Positions 5,949-10,202 of a stretch of 10,202 nucleotides of DNA are shown one piece after another (the stretch's first letter is position 1; the number at the start of each line of letters is the position of its first letter). Both the position numbers and the translations under genes were made by a program. Under the pieces are notes generated by a model. That model ran no database searches. It had not been told where the DNA came from and saw only the letters and a list, made by a program, of their open reading frames with translations. Source of the DNA: an uncultured Phascolarctobacterium sp. (GTDB taxonomy: Bacteria > Bacillota > Negativicutes > Acidaminococcales > Acidaminococcaceae); assembly GCA_900551335.1 (NCBI GenBank), contig URVO01000032.1, positions 1 to 10,202 on the forward strand, given 5' to 3'.

Positions 5949-6728
5949 ATGAGTAAAAATTTGAGCTATGGCTGTGAGGGACTGTGCGCTGTTATCAGCG
6001 GCGGCACCTCGGGCATTGGACTGGAAACAGCACGCCGTCTGCTGGCAGATGGTGCGCGTGTATATATTTTGGGGCGCAGCGCTAAGCGCGGCGCGGAGGC
6101 GCTGCGCTATCTCAAGGAGCAGACGGGCGCAGAGGCGCAGTATATCGCCTGCGACGTGAGCAGTCAGGCGCAGTGCAAGGCAGCCGTGGCGCAGGTGGCA
6201 GAGCGTGAGGGACGTGATTTTCAGCTGCATATTCTCGTCAACAGCGCCGGGGTCTATAAGGAGCAGCGCTTGGAAAAGCTCACGGAGGAGGATTTTGACT
6301 CTATGCTGGGCGTGAACGTCAAGGGCACGATGCTTTTGACGCAGGCAGCGCTGCCTTATCTGCGCAGCGGCAGCTGCGTGGTGAATATTGCTTCGGATGC
6401 TGCGGTCAGCGGCAATTATGGCTGTGCGCTTTACTGCGCGTCGAAGGGCGCAGTGGTGGCGTTTACGCGGGCGCTGGCGTTGGATTTGGCGCCGAGCGTG
6501 CGCGTGAACTGCGTCTGCCCGGCAGATGTGGATACGCCGCTTTTGGCAAAGCAGCTTGTGGATGCCGACGGTGGCTATACGCTGGCGGATATGGCGGCGG
6601 CCTATCCGCTGCAGCGTGTGGCGACGGCGGGCGAGGTGGCGCATGTTGTGTGCAGCATTGCGTCGCCGGCAAACAGCTTTATGACGGGCAGCGTGGTGAC
6701 GGTCGATGGAGGACTGACGGCAGGCTGA
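5949..6728 (+). CDS. Short-chain dehydrogenase/reductase (SDR family)
   Basis: A 259-residue classical SDR of normal length. The cofactor loop is SGGTSGIG (17-24, canonical TGxxxGIG), followed by the adenine-binding Asp69 in CDVS and NSAG (98-101, canonical NNAG). The catalytic tetrad is complete: Asn123, Ser149, Tyr162 and Lys166 (YCASK). CPADVDTP replaces the common PGxVxT after the catalytic domain, and the C-terminus ends in the usual TVDGG. It should be a cytoplasmic NAD(P)(H)-dependent oxidoreductase; the substrate cannot be read from sequence. The start is 6 nt after the kinase stop, with AGGAG 9 nt upstream (5935-5939), and no terminator lies between, so it is the third gene of the two-component operon. 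Confidence 0.92.
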   Translation: MSKNLSYGCEGLCAVISGGTSGIGLETARRLLADGARVYILGRSAKRGAEALRYLKEQTGAEAQYIACDVSSQAQCKAAVAQVAEREGRDFQLHILVNSAGVYKEQRLEKLTEEDFDSMLGVNVKGTMLLTQAALPYLRSGSCVVNIASDAAVSGNYGCALYCASKGAVVAFTRALALDLAPSVRVNCVCPADVDTPLLAKQLVDADGGYTLADMAAAYPLQRVATAGEVAHVVCSIASPANSFMTGSVVTVDGGLTAG

Positions 6729-6740
6729 GGGTGTCTAGTA

Positions 6741-6778
6741 AAAAAAGCAAGTACAGAAAAAGCTGTGCTTGCTTTTTT
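6741..6778 (+). terminator. Rho-independent terminator of the two-component/SDR operon
   Basis: A 16-position stem (6741-6756 with 6763-6778) contains one G·U pair and a 6-nt AAAAAG loop. The stem core GCAAGTACAG pairs with CTGTGCTTGC, and the right arm ends in T6. It lies 12 nt after the SDR stop codon. Confidence 0.92.
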
Positions 6779-6813
6779 ATTTATTTGCTCCTGTATACGT
6801 AAACCTCTTTCAG

Positions 6814-6822
6814 TGTTATAAT
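6814..6822 (+). promoter_or_regulatory. Extended -10 promoter of murI
   Basis: TGTTATAAT gives a perfect -10 hexamer (6817-6822) with an upstream TG extension. No convincing -35 is present, as expected for an extended -10 promoter. It lies between the preceding terminator and the murI start, about 38 nt before the ATG. Confidence 0.65.
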
Positions 6823-6845
6823 TGACTTATAAAGTGTGAAAATCG

Positions 6846-6852
6846 AGAGGGG
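6846..6852 (+). promoter_or_regulatory. Ribosome binding site fixing the murI start
   Basis: AGAGGGG lies 7 nt before the ATG at 6860. An in-frame GTG at 6836 has no such site, and its extra residues do not belong to the racemase fold. Confidence 0.7.
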
Positions 6853-6859
6853 CTTTTTT

Positions 6860-7663
6860 ATGAATAAACAACAACCAATTGGTGTGCTTGATTCCGGTGT
6901 GGGCGGCTTATCTGTGCTGAAGTGTCTGCATCAGCTGCTGCCGCACGAGAATTTTATTTACGTTGGCGATACGGCGCGCACGCCCTACGGCACGCGCACG
7001 GAGAAGGAAATCCGCGGCTTTGTGGGCGAGATTATCGATTGGCTGGCAGCGCAGAACGTCAAACAGATTGTTATTGCCTGCAACACGCTGACGATGCTGG
7101 GCGTGGACAGCCTGAGAGGCGAGCATGGCTTTTCTGTTGTCGGCATGTCGAAGGGCGAGGAGCTGCTTTTGCAAGCCAGCAAGAAGAAAAAAATCGGCGT
7201 CATCGCGACGCAGTTTACGATTGGCACCGAGGCGCACAAAAGGGCGTTGCTCGCGGCTGATCCGGCGGTTGAGGTTTATCCGCTGGCCTGCCCACGCTTT
7301 GTGCCACTGATTGAGGGCGAGCAGTTCGACAGCGCGGAGCTGCAGGACGCGATTGCCGAGTATGCGGCACCGCTCAAGCAGGCCGGCATTGATGCGCTGC
7401 TTTTGGGCTGCACGCATTATCCGTTTATCCGCGAGCAGCTGGAGAAGGAGCTTGGCGCCGGCGTGAAGGTGATTGACCCGGCAGCGGCGACGAGCGCTAA
7501 GGCTATCGCAGAGCTTGAGGCGGAGGGCATGCTGCGCACGGAGGGCGCAGGCAGGGTAGAGGTTTGCTGCACGGCGGATCTGGCACGCGTCGAGCGTCTG
7601 GCGGCACGGATGCTGCCGGCGCAGGCTTGCAGCTTCCGTCTTATCGAGCTGACTAAGAAATAA
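6860..7663 (+). CDS. murI: Glutamate racemase
   Basis: A 267-residue enzyme of normal MurI length that makes D-glutamate for peptidoglycan in the cytoplasm. Family motifs are IGVLDSGVGGLSVL (7-20), GDTARTPYG (36-44), ACNT with the first catalytic Cys74, and LGCTHYPF with the second catalytic Cys185 and His187. Both acid/base cysteines are therefore present. Two regions depart from the usual pattern: ACNTLTMLG instead of ACNTATA-like, and GMSKGEE where many MurI proteins have GVIEPG. It stands alone between its own promoter and terminator. A paralogous Asp/Glu racemase-family enzyme is a less likely alternative. Confidence 0.88.
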   Translation: MNKQQPIGVLDSGVGGLSVLKCLHQLLPHENFIYVGDTARTPYGTRTEKEIRGFVGEIIDWLAAQNVKQIVIACNTLTMLGVDSLRGEHGFSVVGMSKGEELLLQASKKKKIGVIATQFTIGTEAHKRALLAADPAVEVYPLACPRFVPLIEGEQFDSAELQDAIAEYAAPLKQAGIDALLLGCTHYPFIREQLEKELGAGVKVIDPAAATSAKAIAELEAEGMLRTEGAGRVEVCCTADLARVERLAARMLPAQACSFRLIELTKK

Positions 7664-7668
7664 TTCAT

Positions 7669-7709
7669 AACTTTTATGCTTCTTTGACAAAAAGAGGCAG
7701 GAGTTTTTT
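7669..7709 (+). terminator. Probable terminator of murI
   Basis: The inner stem GCTTCTTT (7678-7685) pairs with AAAGAGGC (7691-7698) around loop GACAA. After a 2-nt bulge an outer weak stem pairs 7669-7675 with 7699-7705, with two G·U pairs. A T run ends at 7709. It starts 6 nt after the murI stop. Confidence 0.65.
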
Positions 7710-7789
7710 CGTTTGTGTCTAATCTATATGAATAAGGGTGCGAAGGCATTCTTTAATGGTATTATTCACATTATAAAAATAATATAAAG

Positions 7790-7796
7790 AAAGGTG
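7790..7796 (+). promoter_or_regulatory. Ribosome binding site deciding the mrpE start
   Basis: AAAGGTG sits 6 nt before the GTG at 7803. It overlaps an in-frame GTG at 7794, which cannot therefore use it, and it is too far from the ATG at 7821 to be ideal. Confidence 0.55.
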
Positions 7797-7802
7797 GTAG
7801 CT

Positions 7803-8378
7803 GTGGAAAATCAGGGAGTAATGAACGACAAAAAAATTGTAGGCTCGCCTGTGGTGCATATGACATGTCTGGCTCTGGTTCTGTTTGCCTTCTGGCTGGT
7901 TTTGTCCGGCAGAACAGAAACAAAATTTGTTGTATATGGTATCATCACAGCTGTGGTAACAACCTGGGTTACATACCCGCTGCTGCTTGTGCCGAATAAG
8001 GACGGCAGCAAAAAGTATTATGTTTTTGGCTTTTCTGTGCCGAAGATGATCATGTACTTTTTCTGGCTGATGTGGCAGCTGGTGCTCGCGAACATCGATG
8101 TGCTGCTGGCAACGACAGCACAGGAGCTGAGCATTGACCCGAAGGTTGTCCGCTTCCGTTTCAAGGTCGACAATCCTATGGCCTCTGTAATACTGGCCAA
8201 CTCGATTACGCTGACTCCTGGTACGGTAACGATGAACGTGACGGATGACGGCCTGTATGAGATTCATGCATTGACCGTTGGCGCCGCAGCAGGCGTGCTC
8301 GATGGCAGCATGCAGAAAAAGGTTGCCGAGCTGTATGGCGAAAAATTTGATTTTGCAGTAGTGGAGAGTGAGGAATGA
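7803..8378 (+). CDS. mrpE: Cation/proton antiporter subunit MrpE (MnhE)
   Basis: A 191-residue membrane subunit beginning with GTG at 7803. Hydrophobic segments lie at about residues 18-36, 42-63 and 80-104. They are followed by a cytoplasmic domain with the family hallmark LANSITLTPGT (131-141) and the following DDGLYEIHAL. It is the first gene of an operon in the order E-F-G-D'-E'-B-C and overlaps mrpF by 4 nt (ATGA at 8375-8378). MrpE belongs to the small-subunit set of multi-subunit Na+/H+ antiporters and related complexes in the cytoplasmic membrane. The start is not certain; the ATG at 7821 is an alternative. Confidence 0.9.
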   Translation: MENQGVMNDKKIVGSPVVHMTCLALVLFAFWLVLSGRTETKFVVYGIITAVVTTWVTYPLLLVPNKDGSKKYYVFGFSVPKMIMYFFWLMWQLVLANIDVLLATTAQELSIDPKVVRFRFKVDNPMASVILANSITLTPGTVTMNVTDDGLYEIHALTVGAAAGVLDGSMQKKVAELYGEKFDFAVVESEE

Positions 8379-8644
8379 TTATGCAGGTTATATTCTACAT
8401 TATGATGGTTGCAATTCTTCTGATCATCGGCACAATGCTGCAACGACTGTTCAACGGACCAACAATCTTTGACAGAATGAATGCTTTGGGCGTTATTGGC
8501 GCCGACACAATCTTATTATTAGTTCTCTTTGGCTATATCGACCATCGTCCGGATATGTATGTCGATATAGCGATTTCTTATGCGATTCTGGGCTTTATTG
8601 GCTCCTTAATTGTCGCAAAATTCATAGGAGGTAAAAGAATATGA
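8375..8644 (+). CDS. mrpF: Cation/proton antiporter subunit MrpF (MnhF)
   Basis: An 89-residue protein of typical MrpF length with three predicted transmembrane helices (about 5-23, 36-53 and 63-84). The family signature GPTIFDRMNALG (28-39) and the motif VDIAISYAILGFIG (63-76) are present. It overlaps mrpE by 4 nt upstream and mrpG by 4 nt downstream (ATGA at 8641-8644), which points to tight translational coupling of the three small subunits. Confidence 0.92.
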   Translation: MIMQVIFYIMMVAILLIIGTMLQRLFNGPTIFDRMNALGVIGADTILLLVLFGYIDHRPDMYVDIAISYAILGFIGSLIVAKFIGGKRI

Positions 8645-9102
8645 TTGAGCAATTTGGCTTTACCTCCATCCGCGAAGTTATCGCTGCGCTGTTCCTGCTG
8701 GGCGGCCTGGTTTTCTTCGTTGGCTCGGCTATCGGTATGCTGCGTCTGCCGGATTTCTATTCAAGAATCCATGCTTCAGGCAACAGTGAAACGCTTGGCT
8801 GCACGCTTTCGTTTATCGGCCTGATGATTTATGAGGGACCGACGCTGACCGCAGTGAAGATGGCTTTTGTATTTTTGCTTGTTTTTATGGCGAACCCGAT
8901 TGGCTCGCACATCCTGAGCAAGGCGGCCTATAAATCCGGCCATCCGGTATGGACGCTGCAAAGCAAGGGTGCGAAAAAGCTCGTTGGTCTGGAGAAGGCG
9001 GACCATAGTGCCGATGAGCCTGTAGGCCATATCCGCAAGAAGGTTGTTAAAAACAAACGCAACCAGGTTCATAAGTATCACAAGAAGAAAGGAGATAAAT
9101 AA
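8641..9102 (+). CDS. mrpG: Cation/proton antiporter subunit MrpG (MnhG) with basic C-terminal tail
   Basis: A 153-residue protein. The first roughly 100 residues are a standard MrpG: three transmembrane helices (about 12-32, 51-65, 71-90), the signature LRLPDFYSRIHASGNSETLG (34-53) and NPIGSHILSKAAY (85-97). Residues from about 105 to 153 form an extra tail that ends in a very Lys/His-rich stretch (132-153). Many MrpG proteins end before this point. The tail is presumably cytoplasmic by the positive-inside rule. AGGAGGT (8627-8633) precedes the start. Confidence 0.9.
   Translation: MIEQFGFTSIREVIAALFLLGGLVFFVGSAIGMLRLPDFYSRIHASGNSETLGCTLSFIGLMIYEGPTLTAVKMAFVFLLVFMANPIGSHILSKAAYKSGHPVWTLQSKGAKKLVGLEKADHSADEPVGHIRKKVVKNKRNQVHKYHKKKGDK
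9088..9094 (+). promoter_or_regulatory. Ribosome binding site fixing the MbhD-like start
   Basis: AAAGGAG lies inside the end of mrpG, 9 nt before the ATG at 9104. It excludes the in-frame upstream start at 9044, whose extra residues read from within mrpG. Confidence 0.7.
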
Positions 9103-9103
9103 A

Positions 9104-9346
9104 ATGCAGATTTATACTATTGAAGCTCTTTTACTTGTCTTCCTGATTCTCATTACCTGTGCAGTTATTTTCTGCAAGGATATTCTAAGTGCTGCGATTA
9201 TCTACAGCGCGTTCAGCTTCTGTGCTGTGCTGCTGTATCTGATGATGGGCTCGCCGGACGTGGCCTTTACGGAGGCTGTTATCGGTACGATTTCCACGAT
9301 CTTCTTCGTAGCTTCGTTGAAAAAAATTGATAGGTGGTGTAAATAA
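9104..9346 (+). CDS. MbhD-like subunit (DUF4040; equivalent to part of the MrpA C-terminus)
   Basis: An 80-residue, very hydrophobic protein with three helices (about 5-23, 28-47 and 57-71) and the conserved segment GSPDVAFTEAVIGTIST (49-65), which carries acidic Asp52 and Glu57 inside the membrane region. This matches the MbhD/DUF4040 family. In large MrpA proteins the same region lies after the NuoL-like part; here it is a free-standing gene. It begins just after the mrpG stop and its stop overlaps the next start (TAATG at 9344-9348). It is predicted to be part of the cation- or proton-translocation module. Confidence 0.85.
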   Translation: MQIYTIEALLLVFLILITCAVIFCKDILSAAIIYSAFSFCAVLLYLMMGSPDVAFTEAVIGTISTIFFVASLKKIDRWCK

Positions 9347-9672
9347 TGCGTGGATTAGTTGCTGTTATCCTGGCGATTATGACGGGTATGTTCTGCTCCG
9401 TTGTAACCTACCTGCCTGAAATTGGTGACGCGAACACTGCGCCTAACCAGCATGTTACTCCGACCTATATCTCCCGTAGTGCGGAGGATACAGGCTCGCC
9501 GAATATCGTAACGGGCGTCATCATCGACTATCGTGGCTTTGATACCATGTGGGAGACCTCGGTAATGTTCCTCGCCGGCCTCACAACGGTGCTGGTGCTG
9601 ACCAGCAATCCTGTTGGCCGTCGTCCTGAGGAGGAGCCGGAGGATCCGGAGGAAGGAGAGATTATCAAATGA
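9346..9672 (+). CDS. MbhE-like subunit (equivalent to the MrpA C-terminal end)
   Basis: A 108-residue protein with an N-terminal hydrophobic helix (about 3-22), an extramembrane loop, and the conserved block PNIVTGVIIDYRGFDT (52-67) followed by WETSVMFLAGLTTVLVL. This is the hallmark of MbhE and of the last part of MrpA. The C-terminus is strongly acidic (94-105, rich in Glu, Asp and Pro). AGGTGGT (9332-9338) precedes the ATG with 7-nt spacing. It overlaps the following mrpB by 4 nt (ATGA at 9669-9672). Confidence 0.86.
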   Translation: MRGLVAVILAIMTGMFCSVVTYLPEIGDANTAPNQHVTPTYISRSAEDTGSPNIVTGVIIDYRGFDTMWETSVMFLAGLTTVLVLTSNPVGRRPEEEPEDPEEGEIIK

Positions 9673-10121
9673 AAGAACCATTTGGCGGTCTTATCCTGAA
9701 CATAGCCTTCAGAATGCTTGTGCCGTTTACGATTACCTATGGTATCTACGTCCTCTGCCTGGGCGAGTTCTCCCCGGGCGGCGGCTTCCAGGCAGGCGCG
9801 CTGCTTGCTGTCGGCGTGCTGCTGGCAAGGCTGATTCTGGGCGCTGATACAAAATTCAATGTTCTTGGCAAAACCTCTGTTGTTTTGGCTGGCGTAGGCA
9901 CCTTCATTTATGCCTTCACCGGCTGGCTGACGTTGTTCGGCGGCGCAGACTTTTTCCTGAACTACAATTATATGCCGCTTCATCTGGAGCCGCAGCATGA
10001 AATGCATGCTTTAGGCATTTTCCTCATTGAAATCGGTGTTGCCATCTGCGTAATGATGACAATTATTAATCTGCTTGATGCAATTGTGAAAAGGGGTGAC
10101 GAAGATGGAAGTGCTAAATGA
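9669..10121 (+). CDS. mrpB: Cation/proton antiporter subunit MrpB (MnhB)
   Basis: A 150-residue membrane protein with about four transmembrane helices (8-30, 42-59, 68-90 and 113-138). It has the family signature GEFSPGGGFQAG (32-43), which sits between the first two helices, and the late motif IEIGVAICV (120-128). AAGGAGAG ahead of the ATG lies in the end of the MbhE-like gene. Its 3' end overlaps mrpC by 17 nt. It belongs to the membrane arm of the same complex as its neighbours. Confidence 0.92.
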   Translation: MKEPFGGLILNIAFRMLVPFTITYGIYVLCLGEFSPGGGFQAGALLAVGVLLARLILGADTKFNVLGKTSVVLAGVGTFIYAFTGWLTLFGGADFFLNYNYMPLHLEPQHEMHALGIFLIEIGVAICVMMTIINLLDAIVKRGDEDGSAK

Positions 10122-10202
10122 GTTTTTAAAAACAAAAGGCATTTATTCCCTGGTCATGATACTTTTCTTCCTGGGTGTGTATGGCATGGTCCTCAGCAAA
10201 AA
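10105..10202 (+). CDS. mrpC: Cation/proton antiporter subunit MrpC (MnhC), N-terminal part (cut by window end)
   Basis: Only the first 32 codons are in view, and the frame stays open to the edge. The protein begins MEVLNEFLKTKGIYSLVMIL and continues into FFLGVYGMVLSK, a first transmembrane helix of the NuoK-like type that fits MrpC. A purine-rich AAAAGGGG (10089-10096) precedes the ATG. Position directly after mrpB is where mrpC is expected. Assignment rests on context more than on the short sequence. Confidence 0.75.
   Translation, partial: MEVLNEFLKTKGIYSLVMILFFLGVYGMVLSK

Noticed and set aside
4878..6644. Very long open frame (588 codons) on the minus strand across the kinase and SDR genes
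   Set aside because: It lies antisense to two genes with complete catalytic motifs. The translation is rich in Arg, His, Gln, Leu and Ala without any domain, as expected of a mirror frame of GC-biased codons, and it has no ribosome binding site or operon context.
6908..7690. 260-codon minus-strand open frame over murI
   Set aside because: Antisense shadow of a clear glutamate racemase, with low-complexity Arg/Leu/Ala composition and no motif.
7719..8267. Minus-strand open frame over mrpE and its upstream region
   Set aside because: mrpE has its family motif on the plus strand; the opposite product has no motif and no translation signals.
1..10202. tRNA, rRNA, CRISPR array, prophage or transposase genes
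   Set aside because: No such feature was seen. Gaps between genes are short and filled by promoters, terminators or the 2633-2810 repeat, and no repeat-spacer pattern or transposase motif appears.

Overview
The window is a compact, gene-dense bacterial chromosome segment with short AT-rich intergenic gaps, strong AGGAGG-type ribosome binding sites and many ATGA or TAATG gene overlaps. A Firmicutes-style translation signal combined with a Spy/CpxP-like secreted protein, which is normally periplasmic, suggests a diderm Firmicute (class Negativicutes). That assignment is inferred from style and gene content; no marker gene fixes the genus.

Layout. (1) 2-1832, plus strand: the tail of one ECF-transporter ATPase, a second complete ATPase and the EcfT membrane protein, forming an energy-coupling-factor module whose substrate-binding S component is not in view. 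A long bidirectional terminator hairpin (1841-1890) separates it from a convergent gene. (2) 1902-2486, minus strand: a TetR-family repressor with a palindromic candidate operator upstream (2604-2619). (3) 2633-2810: a non-coding stretch built as two divergent inverted copies of one unit, each carrying a terminator-like hairpin. (4) 2875-3477, minus strand: a small secreted LTxxQ-repeat (Spy/CpxP-like) protein. (5) 3697-6728, plus strand: an OmpR/PhoB-type response regulator, its sensor kinase and a short-chain dehydrogenase/reductase in one tight operon, ending in a strong terminator. (6) 6860-7663: glutamate racemase (murI) with its own extended -10 promoter and terminator. (7) 7803 to the window end: a multi-subunit cation/proton antiporter operon in the order MrpE, MrpF, MrpG, MbhD-like, MbhE-like, MrpB, MrpC (cut by the window edge).

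The most notable signal is the 219-bp region between the Spy-like gene and the two-component operon. Facing outward on each strand there is a tandem 6-mer repeat with an 11-bp period (ACATAA-N5-ACATAA on the minus strand, ACATGA-N5-ACACAA on the plus strand), each followed by exactly 8 nt and a good -10 hexamer (TACAAT, TAAAAT). This is the geometry expected for a promoter activated by an OmpR-family regulator. It predicts that the regulator controls both itself and the secreted chaperone-like protein, an arrangement like cpxP/cpxRA of enterobacteria. The sensor and the secreted protein also share unusual His/Pro-rich extracytoplasmic segments.

The antiporter operon is also informative. The C-terminal part of the usual large MrpA subunit appears as two separate small genes between MrpG and MrpB, the order seen in archaeal membrane-bound hydrogenase and related antiporter modules.
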